Positions 52,260 to 61,702 of a stretch of DNA of 64,000 bases are shown here, piece by piece. A program made the translations under genes and the position numbers. The stretch comes from Neisseria uirgultaei. Its GTDB lineage: Bacteria > Pseudomonadota > Gammaproteobacteria > Burkholderiales > Neisseriaceae. Location of the stretch: positions 90,675 through 154,674 of the forward strand of contig NZ_CAUIYF010000005.1 in assembly GCF_962719845.1 (NCBI RefSeq), read 5' to 3'. Under the pieces are notes generated by a model. That model did no database searches and had not been told where the DNA came from. It saw nothing but the letters and a program-made list of their open reading frames with translations. Numbering within the stretch: the first letter of the stretch is position 1; every line of letters begins with the position of its first letter.

Positions 52260-52859
52260 ATGAACAATTTAATCAAAATCAACCTCCTCCCCTACAGGGA
52301 AGAGATGGACAAGCGCAAACAGCAGCAGTTTAAAATGCTGATGTACGGTGCCGTGCTGACGGGCGTTGCCGCCGTTGCGGCAACCTACCTGTTTATCGAC
52401 AACATGATCAATAACCAGTCGGAAAGAAACACGCTGCTGGAAACCTCCATCGCACACTTGGATACCGAGCTGTCGGAAATACAAAAGCTCAAACAGGAAA
52501 AAGATGCCTTCCTGATTAAGAAAAACAAAATCGAGGAACTCCAGCTCAAACGCCTCCAAGCCGCAAAAATCCTCGACAGCCTGAATGAGGCCGTCCCCGA
52601 AAGCACCTACCTGACCTCGCTGGATGCCGTTACCGCCGACTCTTACCGGCTCAACGGCAGGACATCCAGCGACAACCGCGTTGCCGCCATGATGAGGGCG
52701 ATGCCCAATACCGGCATATTCAAGCAACCCGAATTGTTAAGCATCAAGAAAAACAATTCGTATCAAGAATTTACCCTTCAGGCAACATTACAACCTATCG
52801 TAAAGGCGGCCGAATCCAAAGAGAATCCGGCTTCGGGAAATGCACAGGAGGCAAACTGA
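52260..52859 (+). CDS. pilN: Type IV pilus assembly protein PilN
   Basis: A 199-residue inner-membrane protein. The cytoplasmic tail starts NNLIKINLLPYREEMDKRKQ, the PilM-binding motif. One membrane helix (MLMYGAVLTGVAAVAATYLF) and a coiled-coil plus periplasmic ferredoxin-like domain follow. It forms heterodimers with PilO. The stop TGA adjoins the pilO ATG without a gap. Confidence 0.95.
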   Translation: MNNLIKINLLPYREEMDKRKQQQFKMLMYGAVLTGVAAVAATYLFIDNMINNQSERNTLLETSIAHLDTELSEIQKLKQEKDAFLIKKNKIEELQLKRLQAAKILDSLNEAVPESTYLTSLDAVTADSYRLNGRTSSDNRVAAMMRAMPNTGIFKQPELLSIKKNNSYQEFTLQATLQPIVKAAESKENPASGNAQEAN

Positions 52860-53522
52860 ATGGCTTCTAAATCATCTAAAACCAACTTGGATCTCAACAA
52901 TCTTCACCTGCTCAACCTTCCTGCCAAGCTTTTTATCGCCCTGCTGGTCGTTGCCGCCATGCTGGGGCTCGGTTATGCCGGATTGTTCAAAAGCCAGATG
53001 GAATCCCTTGAGGAATATGAAGCAAAAGAAACCGAACTGAAAAACACCTACAAACAGAAAAGTATCGACGCGGCCAGTTTGGACAACCTGAAAGAAGAGC
53101 TTGCCGCCATCCGATCCGCCTTCAACATTATGCTGAAACAGCTTCCGACCGATTCCGAAATTCCCAATCTGGTTCAAGAGCTTCATCAGGCAGGCTCAAG
53201 CAACGGCCTGCGCTTGGACAGCGTCATACCACAGCCGCCTGTTGACGACGGCCCGATACAAAGGCTGCCCTATTCCATTTCCATTACCGGAAACTACAAT
53301 CAAATCAACCAGTTCACGCGCGATGTCGGCAGCCTTTCGCGGATTATCACCCTTGAATCGCTCAAAATCACCCAATCCTCCGAAAACGGAGGGGGGGCGG
53401 ACGGCAAAAGCAACATCCTGAACCTCAGTGCCATTGCCACTACCTATAAGGCAAAATCCATTGAAGAACTTGCCGCACAACAGCAGGCTGCAGAAGCGGC
53501 ACAAAATGCCGAACAAAAATAA
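52860..53522 (+). CDS. pilO: Type IV pilus assembly protein PilO
   Basis: A 220-residue inner-membrane partner of PilN. A membrane helix (LFIALLVVAAMLGLGYAGLF) is followed by a coiled coil and a periplasmic domain (LPYSISITGNYNQINQFTRDVG). AGGAGG inside the end of pilN serves as ribosome site. It links the cytoplasmic motor side with PilP. The C-terminal tail is Ala/Gln rich. Confidence 0.95.
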   Translation: MASKSSKTNLDLNNLHLLNLPAKLFIALLVVAAMLGLGYAGLFKSQMESLEEYEAKETELKNTYKQKSIDAASLDNLKEELAAIRSAFNIMLKQLPTDSEIPNLVQELHQAGSSNGLRLDSVIPQPPVDDGPIQRLPYSISITGNYNQINQFTRDVGSLSRIITLESLKITQSSENGGGADGKSNILNLSAIATTYKAKSIEELAAQQQAAEAAQNAEQK

Positions 53523-53539
53523 CTTATGTTAGGGAAACC

Positions 53540-54085
53540 ATGAAATATTACGCCTTATTCATCAGCCTTGCCGCCCTATCCGCCTGTTCCCAAGATGCTG
53601 AAGACCTGAACGGGTGGATGGCTCAGACACAGCAGGAAGCCAAAGCAGGAATCATACCTTTCCAAGCGCCGACCCTGCCGGTCGCTCCGGTATACAGCCC
53701 CCCTCAGACGACAGGACCCAACGCTTTCGATTTCCACCGAATGGAAGCCGCCAAAAAAGGGGGTAACGCCCCCGACACCAAGCGCATTAAAGAAACGCTG
53801 GAAAAATTCAGCTTGGAAAACATACGCTATGTCGGCATTGTGAAGTCCGGTCAGAAAGTATCCGGCTTCGTTGAAGCCGACGGTTATGTCTACACAGTCG
53901 GCATCGGCAACTATTTGGGGCAAAATTACGGTAAAATCCAAAGCATTACCGACGACAACATCGTTTTGAACGAATTAATCGAAGACGGTACGGGCAACTG
54001 GGTTTCCCGCAGGGCGGAACTGCCTCTGAACGCTTCCGACAAAAACACCGAACAAGCGGCAGCACCCGCCGCAGAACAAAATTAA
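53540..54085 (+). CDS. pilP: Type IV pilus lipoprotein PilP
   Basis: A 181-residue inner-membrane lipoprotein that connects PilNO to the secretin PilQ. The lipobox LSAC lipidates Cys16. A flexible Pro-rich linker leads to the beta-sandwich HR domain (ENIRYVGIVKSGQKVSGFVEADGYVYTV, in pieces near residues 93-125). The C terminus is an Ala/Glu-rich tail. Ribosome site AGGGAAACC precedes the ATG. Confidence 0.95.
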   Translation: MKYYALFISLAALSACSQDAEDLNGWMAQTQQEAKAGIIPFQAPTLPVAPVYSPPQTTGPNAFDFHRMEAAKKGGNAPDTKRIKETLEKFSLENIRYVGIVKSGQKVSGFVEADGYVYTVGIGNYLGQNYGKIQSITDDNIVLNELIEDGTGNWVSRRAELPLNASDKNTEQAAAPAAEQN

Positions 54086-54102
54086 GAAGGGGATTAATCC
54101 AT

Positions 54103-56280
54103 ATGAATACCAAACTGACAAAAATCATTTCCGGCCTGTTTGTCGCAACCGCCGCCTTTCAGACGGCATCGGCAGGAAACATTACAGACATCAAAGTCTC
54201 CTCCCTGCCCAACAAACAGAAAATCGTCAAAGTCAGCTTTGACAAAGAAGTTGTCAACCCGACCGGCTTCATAACCTCCTCACCGGCCCGCATCGCCTTG
54301 GACTTTGAACAAACCGGCATTTCCATGGATCAACAGGTACTCGAGTATGCCGACCCTCTGTTGAGCAAAATCAGTGCCGCACAAAACAGCAGCCGTGCGC
54401 GTCTGGTTCTGAATCTGAACAAACCGGGCCAATACAATACCGAAGTACGCGGAAATGAAGTTTGGATTCTCATCAACGAATCGGACGATACCACATCCGC
54501 CCCCACCCGCCCCGCCGTAAAAGCCGCGCCTGCCGCACCGGCAAAACAACAGGCTGCCGCGCCGTTTACCGAGTCCGTAGTATCCGTATCCGCCCCGTTC
54601 AGCCCCGCAACACAACAAACGGCAGCTGTACAGGCAAAACAAACCAATATCGATTTCCGCAAAGACGGCAAAAATGCCGGCATTATCGAATTGGCGGCAT
54701 TAGGCTTTGCCGGGCAGCCCGACATCAGCCAACAGCGCGACCACATCATCGTTACGCTGAAAAACCATACCCTGCCGACCGCGCTCCAACGCAGTTTGGA
54801 TGTGTCAGACTTCAAAACACCGGTTCAAAAGGTTACGCTGAAACGCTTCAATAACGACACCCAGCTGATTATCACAACAGTCGGCAACTGGGAACTCGTC
54901 AACAAATCCGCCGCGCCCGGATACTTTACTTTCCAAGTCCTGCCGAAAAAACAAAACCTCGAGTCAGGCGGCGTGAACAATGCGCCCAAAACCTTCAAAG
55001 GCCGGAAAATCTCCCTTGACTTCCAAGATGTCGAAGTCCGCACCATCCTGCAGATTTTGGCAAAAGAATCCGGGATGAACATTGTTGCCAGCGATTCCGT
55101 CAACGGCAAAATGACCCTCTCCCTCAAAGACGTACCTTGGGATCAGGCTTTGGATTTGGTTATGCAGGCGCGCAACCTCGATATGCGCCAGCAAGGGAAC
55201 ATCGTCAACATCGCGCCCCGCGACGAGCTGCTTGCCAAAGACAAAGCCCTCTTGCAGGCAGAAAAAGATATTGCCGATCTGGGTGCGCTGTATTCCCAAA
55301 ACTTCCAGTTGAAATACAAAAACGTAGAAGAATTCCGCAGCATCCTGCGTTTGGACAATGCCGACACGACCGGAAACCGCAACACGCTTATCAGCGGCAG
55401 GGGCAGCGTGCTGATCGATCCCGCCACCAACACCCTGATTGTTACCGACACCCGCAGCGTCATCGAAAAATTCCGCAAACTGATTGACGAATTGGACGTG
55501 CCCGCGCAACAAGTGATGATTGAGGCGCGTATCGTCGAAGCGGCAGACGGCTTCTCGCGCGATTTGGGCGTTAAGTTCGGCGCGACAGGCAAGAAAAAAC
55601 TGAAAGATGCAGACCACGCATTCGGCTGGGGTGTGAACTCGGGTTTTGAAGGTGGCGACGGCAAATGGTCTGCCCAAACCAGCATCAACCTGCCGGTTGC
55701 CGCTGCCGCAAACAGCATTTCACTGGTGCGCGCGATTTCCTCCGGCGCGTTGAATTTGGAATTGTCCGCATCCGAGTCGCTTTCAAAAACCAAAACGCTT
55801 GCCAATCCGCGCGTACTGACCCAAAACCGGAAAGAAGCCAAAATCGAATCCGGTACGGAAATCCCCTTCCAAGACACTTCAAGTTCGGGCGGCAGCAGCA
55901 GCACGACCACAACCTTCAAAAAAGCCGTCTTGGGGCTGACCGTTACGCCGAACATCACGCCCGACGGGCAAATCATTATGACCGTCAAAATCAATAAAGA
56001 CACGCCCGTCGACTGTACCGTGAAAGATGAGACGACCAAGTGTATCCAAACCAAAAACCTGAATACGCAGGCTATGGTTGAAAACGGCGGCACGTTGATT
56101 GTCGGCGGTATTTATGAAGAAGAGAACGGCAATACGCTGACCAAAGTCCCCCTGTTGGGCGACATCCCCGTTATCGGCAACCTCTTTAAAACACGTGGGG
56201 AAAGCACCAACCGCCGCGAACTGCTGATTTTCATTACCCCGAGAATTATGGATACGGCCGGCAACAGCCTGCGCTATTAA
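54103..56280 (+). CDS. pilQ: Type IV pilus secretin PilQ
   Basis: A 725-residue outer-membrane secretin through which the pilus passes. The signal peptide ends at QTASA near residue 24 and itself contains a DNA uptake sequence. Two AMIN domains follow, split by the small basic repeat region (PAKQQAAAPFTESVVSVSAP, then one degenerate copy ending PATQQTAAVQAKQ). STN and N1 domains come next (FQDVEVRTILQILAKESGMN, QVMIEARIVEA), then the secretin core with LSASESLSKTKTLANPRVL and VPLLGDIPVIGNLFK. The repeat region is short: I recall four to seven octapeptide units in most meningococci and a total length near 760. Confidence 0.97.
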   Translation: MNTKLTKIISGLFVATAAFQTASAGNITDIKVSSLPNKQKIVKVSFDKEVVNPTGFITSSPARIALDFEQTGISMDQQVLEYADPLLSKISAAQNSSRARLVLNLNKPGQYNTEVRGNEVWILINESDDTTSAPTRPAVKAAPAAPAKQQAAAPFTESVVSVSAPFSPATQQTAAVQAKQTNIDFRKDGKNAGIIELAALGFAGQPDISQQRDHIIVTLKNHTLPTALQRSLDVSDFKTPVQKVTLKRFNNDTQLIITTVGNWELVNKSAAPGYFTFQVLPKKQNLESGGVNNAPKTFKGRKISLDFQDVEVRTILQILAKESGMNIVASDSVNGKMTLSLKDVPWDQALDLVMQARNLDMRQQGNIVNIAPRDELLAKDKALLQAEKDIADLGALYSQNFQLKYKNVEEFRSILRLDNADTTGNRNTLISGRGSVLIDPATNTLIVTDTRSVIEKFRKLIDELDVPAQQVMIEARIVEAADGFSRDLGVKFGATGKKKLKDADHAFGWGVNSGFEGGDGKWSAQTSINLPVAAAANSISLVRAISSGALNLELSASESLSKTKTLANPRVLTQNRKEAKIESGTEIPFQDTSSSGGSSSTTTTFKKAVLGLTVTPNITPDGQIIMTVKINKDTPVDCTVKDETTKCIQTKNLNTQAMVENGGTLIVGGIYEEENGNTLTKVPLLGDIPVIGNLFKTRGESTNRRELLIFITPRIMDTAGNSLRY

Positions 56281-56284
56281 TCGG

Positions 56285-56323
56285 TAAAAAAGGGCATATG
56301 TTTTACAGCATATGCCTTTTTTT
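56285..56323 (+). terminator. Terminator of the pil operon
   Basis: AAAAAAGGGCATATG pairs with CATATGCCTTTTTTT eight bases after the pilQ stop. It is one of the few strong terminators here without an uptake sequence. Confidence 0.88.
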
Positions 56324-56349
56324 ATGATTATGCCGCGCCCGAAATGCCG

Positions 56350-56600
56350 CCATTCCCGCGAAAGCGGAAATCCAGTCCGTTCAGTTTCGGTCATTTCCGA
56401 TAAATTCCTGTTACTTTTCATTTCTGGATTCCCACTTTTGTGGGAATGACGGAGGAAGAGATAAATCCTCGCAATCCAAAGCCTCGTCATTTCTACAAAA
56501 AACAGCAACCCGAAACACCCCGTCATTCCCGCGCAGGCGGGAATGACGGATTTTAGGTTGCTGTTCTTTGTTTTCTGTTTTTGCGGGAATCCGTTTTTTT
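56350..56600. repeat. dRS3-type repeats downstream of pilQ
   Basis: Several ATTCCC-N8-GGGAAT units in both orientations, including CGTCATTCCCGCGCAGGCGG, lie between the pil terminator and an AT-rich stretch. Confidence 0.75.
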
Positions 56601-56604
56601 GATC

Positions 56605-56736
56605 GGCTGTGTTTGAATATAGTATTAATAAACATATTATCTTCAATATATTCAATTGGATAATTGTTTACCTAAGCAAAGATAATTGCCTTTTCCTGAC
56701 AAATAAGTGAAATCAACGGATTGTCAAAACACAGCC
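56605..56736. repeat. 132-bp AT-rich segment with 10-bp terminal inverted repeats
   Basis: GGCTGTGTTT at 56605-56614 returns inverted as AAACACAGCC at 56727-56736, and the match extends to TGA with one gap. The interior is AT-rich and non-coding. It could be a small MITE or the fused ends of a deleted insertion sequence; no target duplication is obvious. The rest of the gap to aroK holds a TATAAA-type hexamer near 56840. Confidence 0.45.
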
Positions 56737-56918
56737 TGAAATAAAAAACCTCCCTGATTTCTTTTATTTTTCCTTAAAATCAGAAAGGTTCGGGATGGTC
56801 GGGTTATTTTTCCAAACGTACCGCCGCCCTGCCGATTTCGTATAAAATCCTGCCGTAACCCGACAAGCCCGAACCCTGCCGCCCCGAAAGGCGGGGTGTC
56901 AAACATTAAGGAACCGTG

Positions 56919-57431
56919 ATGAAAAACTTTAACGACAAACTCATCCTCATCGGACTGATGGGCGCGGGCAAAACCACGCTGGGCCGGCAAATGGCGCAGC
57001 GGCTGGATTACCGTTTTTACGACAGCGATCACGAAATCGCCGCAGCCGCCGGCGTTCCCATCCCCACCATATTTGAAATGGAAGGCGAACAGGGATTCCG
57101 TTCGCGCGAAACCGCCATGCTCAAAAAGCTGGTTATCCTGCCCCATATCGTCCTGTCCACCGGCGGCGGCGCGGTGTTAAAAGAAGAAAACCGCGCCCTT
57201 ATCCGCAAAAGCGGCACGGTCGTTTATCTGCACGCCCCGCCCGAAACCCTGCTCGAACGCACGCGCTGCGACAACAGCCGCCCTTTGCTGCAAGTTGCCG
57301 ATCCTTTGGCGAAATTGCGCGAACTCTACGCCGCACGCGACCCGCTTTACAGGCAAACTGCCGACTTCACCGTCGAATCGGGAAACTGCCGGCAAACCAT
57401 ACAAACCCTGCTCAACCTTTTATCCGAATAA
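56919..57431 (+). CDS. aroK: Shikimate kinase
   Basis: A 170-residue P-loop kinase of aromatic amino acid synthesis. The Walker A loop GLMGAGKTT is at residues 12-20, the shikimate Asp in YDSDHEIAAAAG, and RSRETAMLKKL and STGGGAVL form the substrate site. The ATG at 56919 has AAGGA six bases upstream; the GTG at 56916 is less well placed. aroB follows by ten bases, the classic aroK-aroB order after pilQ. Confidence 0.97.
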   Translation: MKNFNDKLILIGLMGAGKTTLGRQMAQRLDYRFYDSDHEIAAAAGVPIPTIFEMEGEQGFRSRETAMLKKLVILPHIVLSTGGGAVLKEENRALIRKSGTVVYLHAPPETLLERTRCDNSRPLLQVADPLAKLRELYAARDPLYRQTADFTVESGNCRQTIQTLLNLLSE

Positions 57432-57441
57432 AAACCGACGC

Positions 57442-58521
57442 ATGAAAACACTGACCGTACACACCCCGTCCCACAGCTACCCCATCTTTATCGGCAACGG
57501 GCTGCTGCCGCAGGCAGGAAGCCTGCTCAAACCGCATTTGGGCAAACGCGCCGCCATCATCACCAACGAAACCGTCGCCCCGCTCTACCTCGGCACGCTT
57601 CAGACGGCATTGGATGCGGCAGGCGTATCCCATTTCAGCATCATCCTGCCCGACGGCGAGGCGCACAAAAACTGGCAGACGCTCAACCTCATCTTTGACG
57701 GGCTGATGCAAAACCGCGCCGAACGCAAAACCACGCTCATCGCACTGGGCGGCGGCGTGATCGGCGATATGACGGGTTTTGCGGCGGCTACTTATCAACG
57801 CGGCGCGCCATTTGTTCAAATTCCCACTACTTTATTAAGTCAGGTCGATTCCTCCGTCGGCGGCAAAACCGCCATCAACCACCCGCTCGGCAAAAATATG
57901 ATCGGCGCGTTTTACCAGCCGCAGGCGGTGCTTGCCGACTTGGACACGCTGCACACCCTGCCAGCCCGCGAATTGTCCGCCGGTATGGCGGAAGTCATCA
58001 AATACGGCGCGCTCGGCGACATCGGTTTTTTTGAATGGCTGGAACAGCATATGCCCGAACTGATGGCTCTCGAACGCGCGCCCCTCACCCAAGCCGTGTA
58101 CCGCTGCTGCCAAATGAAGGCAGACATCGTCGCCCAAGACGAAACCGAACAGGGCATACGCGCATGGCTCAACCTCGGACACACCTTCGGACACGCCATT
58201 GAAACCGAGATGGGTTACGGCGTATGGCTGCACGGCGAGGCCGTTGCCGCCGGCTGCGTGTTGGCGGCGCGTTTGTCCGAACAACTGGGCAAAACCTCAG
58301 CCGCAGATACCGCACGGCTTGCCGCCCTGCTCGAAGCCGCCGGACTGCCGTCCGCACCGCCCGTGTTTGCCTTTGAAAAATGGCTGGAACACATGAGCCA
58401 CGATAAAAAAGTCAGCGGCGGCGTGATGCGCTTTATCGGTCTGAACCGGCTGGGCGAAGCCAACATCACCGAAATTACCGACACGGACATCCTCCGCCGC
58501 ACCCTGCAACCGTATCTCTGA
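57442..58521 (+). CDS. aroB: 3-dehydroquinate synthase
   Basis: A 359-residue NAD and zinc enzyme, second step of the shikimate pathway. The NAD loop is ALGGGVIGDMTGFAA; QIPTTLLSQVDSSVGGKTAIN and the zinc ligands in ELSAGMAEVIKYG, LNLGHTFGHAIE and LHGEAVAAG are all present. The ATG at 57442 gives the usual length; upstream codons overlap aroK. An uptake sequence lies inside the gene near 57600. Confidence 0.97.
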   Translation: MKTLTVHTPSHSYPIFIGNGLLPQAGSLLKPHLGKRAAIITNETVAPLYLGTLQTALDAAGVSHFSIILPDGEAHKNWQTLNLIFDGLMQNRAERKTTLIALGGGVIGDMTGFAAATYQRGAPFVQIPTTLLSQVDSSVGGKTAINHPLGKNMIGAFYQPQAVLADLDTLHTLPARELSAGMAEVIKYGALGDIGFFEWLEQHMPELMALERAPLTQAVYRCCQMKADIVAQDETEQGIRAWLNLGHTFGHAIETEMGYGVWLHGEAVAAGCVLAARLSEQLGKTSAADTARLAALLEAAGLPSAPPVFAFEKWLEHMSHDKKVSGGVMRFIGLNRLGEANITEITDTDILRRTLQPYL

Positions 58522-58649
58522 TTAGCCATACCGATGTGTTGCCGCGCGGGTTTGACGCACAATGATGACTTTCCATCATCATTCTCCGCAAAAGCAGGCA
58601 TCCAGTTATCCCATATCGCAGGGATTTATCCGGAATAACAGCAACCCTG

Positions 58650-58945
58650 TCGCCGTCATTCCCGCGAAAGCGGGAATCCGGTCCGTTCAGTTTCGGTCAT
58701 TTCCGATAAATTCCTGTTGCTTTTCATTTCTAGATTCCCACTTTCGTGGGAATGACGGCGGAAGGGTTTTGGTTTTTTCCAATAAATTCTTGAGGCATTG
58801 AAATTCCAGATTCCCGCCTGCGCGGGAATGACGGCTCAAAAGTTACGAAACGAAAAACAACCGAAACCGGACAAGTCGGATTCCCGTCTGCGCGGGAATG
58901 ACGGAATATTAAGTTTCCGTCTTTGTTTTCTGTTTTCGCGGGAAT
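58650..58945. repeat. dRS3-type repeats between aroB and the glutamine amidotransferase gene
   Basis: At least four ATTCCC-N8-GGGAAT palindromes separated by spacers of about 50-60 bases. The spacer starting GTCCGTTCAGTTTCGGTCAT (58681) also occurs in the pilQ array near 56375. No gene is seen. Confidence 0.78.
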
Positions 58946-58989
58946 AATGGGGAACAAGCCGTATTTCAGACGGCATTTTCAGTTCGGGG

Positions 58990-58995
58990 TATAAT
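58990..58995 (+). promoter_or_regulatory. -10 hexamer of the glutamine amidotransferase gene
   Basis: A perfect TATAAT 38 bases before the ATG; the -35 side overlaps an uptake sequence and is weak. Confidence 0.5.
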
Positions 58996-59033
58996 CCGAA
59001 TACTTGCGACCATCTGAATCATTTGGACAAACT

Positions 59034-59876
59034 ATGTGTCAACTGCTGGGCATGAACTGCAATACGCCGACCGATATTATGTTTTCCTTTGAAGGCTTCC
59101 GCTGCAGGGGCGGCATTACCGACCACCACGCCGACGGTTTCGGCATCGGCTTTTTTGAAGGCAAAGGCGTGCGCCTGTTCCACGACGACAAGCCGAGTGC
59201 CAATTCACCCGTCGCCGACCTCGTGCGCGCCTACCAGATTAAATCGGAAAACGTCGTCGCACACATCCGCAAAGCCTCGCAAGGTCAAACTTCGCTGGCG
59301 AACACCCATCCCTTTATGCGCGAAATGTGGGGCGGCTACTGGCTGTTTGCCCACAACGGGCATTTGGTCGATTTTTTCCCCGAACAGGGCGAATTTTTCC
59401 ACCCCGTCGGCACAACCGATTCCGAACGCGCGTTCTGCCACATCCTCAACCGCCTGCGCACACGCTTTGCCGCCCGTCCCGACGACGACACGCTGTTTGA
59501 CGCGATTGCGGGGCTGACGCACGAAATCCGCAAGTTCGGGCTGTTTAACTTCGTCTTGTCCGACGGCATTTCCCTGTTTGCCCACGCCAGCACACTGCTA
59601 CACTACATCGTCCGCCAAGCCCCGTTCGGCAAGGCGCGCCTGCTCGACGACGACGTAATGGTCGATTTTGCCGAAGTAACCACGCCGGACGACCGCGTCG
59701 CCGTTATCGCCACCCTGCCGCTGACCCGCGATGAAACGTGGTCCCAACTTGCCGTGAACGAACTGGTCATGTTCCGCGAAGGCAACATCGTCCGGCACGA
59801 CCGTCCCGAAAACCCCATCTATATGAGTGCCGAAGAAGGTCTGGAAATCGCCCGCGCCGCCGGCGTATCGGTTTGA
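59034..59876 (+). CDS. Class II glutamine amidotransferase (YafJ type)
   Basis: A 280-residue protein with an N-terminal nucleophile: after Met removal Cys2 is the glutaminase residue (MCQLLGMNCNTPTD). The conserved GGITDHHADGFGIGF, AHIRKASQG and FAHNGHLVDF blocks make the glutamine site. There is no synthase domain, so it acts alone or with an unknown partner. The ATG at 59034 must be the start because Cys has to be residue 2. nrdR follows by 28 bases. Confidence 0.93.
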   Translation: MCQLLGMNCNTPTDIMFSFEGFRCRGGITDHHADGFGIGFFEGKGVRLFHDDKPSANSPVADLVRAYQIKSENVVAHIRKASQGQTSLANTHPFMREMWGGYWLFAHNGHLVDFFPEQGEFFHPVGTTDSERAFCHILNRLRTRFAARPDDDTLFDAIAGLTHEIRKFGLFNFVLSDGISLFAHASTLLHYIVRQAPFGKARLLDDDVMVDFAEVTTPDDRVAVIATLPLTRDETWSQLAVNELVMFREGNIVRHDRPENPIYMSAEEGLEIARAAGVSV

Positions 59877-59904
59877 CGTTCAGACGGCATCAGGAAGAAA
59901 CACC

Positions 59905-60366
59905 ATGAAATGCCCGTTTTGCGCCCACCCCGACACCCGCGTTGCCGATTCCCGCCTGATGGAAGAACGCAACGCCGTGCGCCGCCGCCGTCAATGCCCC
60001 AGCTGCGGCAAACGCTTCGGCACACTCGAAACCGTCGAATTCAAAATGCCCTCAATCACCGGTCATGACAGAAAACGCCATCCTTTCGACAGAAGGAAGC
60101 TTCATGCCGACCTGACCGCCGCCGTCCGCAAATGCACCGGCCCAGAGCAAATCGACGAGATTGTCCGCCTGACGGAATACAGGCTGTACAATTCAGGTTT
60201 GCGCGACATATCCTCCACCGAACTGGCCGACATGGTGCTAAAAGAGCTGCTTGAGCACAACACGGAAGCCGCCGTCCGCTTCGCCGCCCTGCACAAACGC
60301 TTCGACAGCACGGAACATTTCGCCTCGTGGCTGGCGCAAGCCGTCAAAACAGGCGGCAAAACCTGA
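59905..60366 (+). CDS. nrdR: Transcriptional repressor NrdR
   Basis: A 153-residue repressor of ribonucleotide reductase genes. The zinc ribbon uses Cys3, Cys6, Cys31 and Cys34 (MKCPFC, RRQCPSCGKRFGT), and the ATP-cone domain begins near residue 50 (KRHPFDRRKLHADLTAAVRK). AGGAAGAAACACC precedes the ATG at 59905, next to a single uptake sequence in the gap. It stands before ribD as in many bacteria. Confidence 0.96.
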   Translation: MKCPFCAHPDTRVADSRLMEERNAVRRRRQCPSCGKRFGTLETVEFKMPSITGHDRKRHPFDRRKLHADLTAAVRKCTGPEQIDEIVRLTEYRLYNSGLRDISSTELADMVLKELLEHNTEAAVRFAALHKRFDSTEHFASWLAQAVKTGGKT

Positions 60367-60398
60367 TTCTCCCCAACCCATACTGATACGGTATCCCC

Positions 60399-61508
60399 AT
60401 GTTTTCGGACACAGATACATCCATGATGCAAAAAGCCCTCGACCTTGCCGCTTTGGGGCGTTTTTCCACTTCGCCCAATCCGCGCGTCGGCTGCGTTATC
60501 GCACACGGCAGCCAAATTGTCGGGCAGGGCTTCCACGTCAAAGCGGGCGAACCCCATGCCGAAGTCCACGCCCTGCGTCAGGCGGGCGAAATGGCACAAG
60601 GCGCGACCGCCTTTGTTACCCTCGAACCGTGCAGCCATTACGGGCGTACCCCGCCCTGCGCCGAAGCTCTGCTCCGTTCCGGCATAACACGCGTCGTTGC
60701 CGCCATGCGCGACCCCAACCCGCTGGTTGCAGGCAAAGGGCTTGCCCTGCTCGAAGTAGCTGGCATCAAGACGGAATGCGGGCTGCTTGAAAACAAAGCA
60801 CGCGAACTCAACCGGGGATTTTTATCGCGCATCGAACGCCGCCGCCCCTTCGTCCGCCTCAAATGCGCCGTTTCGCTGGACGGCAAAACCGCGCTTTCAG
60901 ACGGCAGCAGCTTTTGGATTACCGGCGAAGAAGCGCGTGCCGACGTACAGGTTTTGCGCGCCGAAAGCTGCGCGGTGCTGACCGGCATCGGTACCGTATT
61001 GGCTGATAACCCATGGCTCAACGTCCGAGCCATCCCAACCCTGCGCCAACCCGCACGCATCGTGTTAGACAGCCGCCTGCGCCTGCCTCCGTACAGCCAT
61101 TTGGTTACCGACGGACAATCTCCGACCTACATCGCCACCTTGGAACGCGATGAAGACAAACTCCGCCCCTATCGGGAACACGCACACATCCGCATCCTGA
61201 TGCCGTCTGAAACGGCAGACGGCAAAATCGACCTTCACCACCTGATGCGCCTCCTTGCCGACGAAGGTTTCGGCGAAATCATGGTCGAAGCAGGTTCCGA
61301 ACTCACATCCGCATTTTTGGCAGAAGATTTGGCGGACGAAATCGTGCTGTACCGCTCGCCCAAAATCCTCGGCAACGGCAAAGACCTGTTTTCCCTGCCC
61401 GAAAACCGCGCCGCCCTTTCCGCAACGCCCTTGTGGACACCCGTTTCAAGCGAAATCCTCGGACACGACATCAAAACCGTGTTCCGAAAAAACGGCAACG
61501 CCTTTTAA
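60399..61508 (+). CDS. ribD: Bifunctional riboflavin deaminase / reductase RibD
   Basis: A 369-residue enzyme for two steps of riboflavin synthesis. The zinc deaminase domain has His53-Ala-Glu55 in GEPHAEVHA and Cys78 and Cys87 in LEPCSHYGRTPPCAEA. The reductase domain starts near residue 150 (RPFVRLKCAVSLDGKTALSD) and has IMVEAGSELTSAFL. Two uptake sequences lie in the reading frame near 60897 and 61201. The gap after nrdR is 32 bases. Confidence 0.96.
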   Translation: MFSDTDTSMMQKALDLAALGRFSTSPNPRVGCVIAHGSQIVGQGFHVKAGEPHAEVHALRQAGEMAQGATAFVTLEPCSHYGRTPPCAEALLRSGITRVVAAMRDPNPLVAGKGLALLEVAGIKTECGLLENKARELNRGFLSRIERRRPFVRLKCAVSLDGKTALSDGSSFWITGEEARADVQVLRAESCAVLTGIGTVLADNPWLNVRAIPTLRQPARIVLDSRLRLPPYSHLVTDGQSPTYIATLERDEDKLRPYREHAHIRILMPSETADGKIDLHHLMRLLADEGFGEIMVEAGSELTSAFLAEDLADEIVLYRSPKILGNGKDLFSLPENRAALSATPLWTPVSSEILGHDIKTVFRKNGNAF

Positions 61509-61702
61509 AGGGTTTGCGCCGTTTCACTATATAATAACGCCGATAAAAAACGGCCCCGTTCAGACCGCCGCCCGCCCGGAAAAGCGCAAACCGGACTGCC
61601 GCACCCCACCGGCAGCCGCGACGGACTGAAAGCCGTCAAATTCCGATAAAGAAAGGCTTCAGACGGCACAGGCAGAATCCCGCCGCCGTCCGGACATCAA
61701 AA

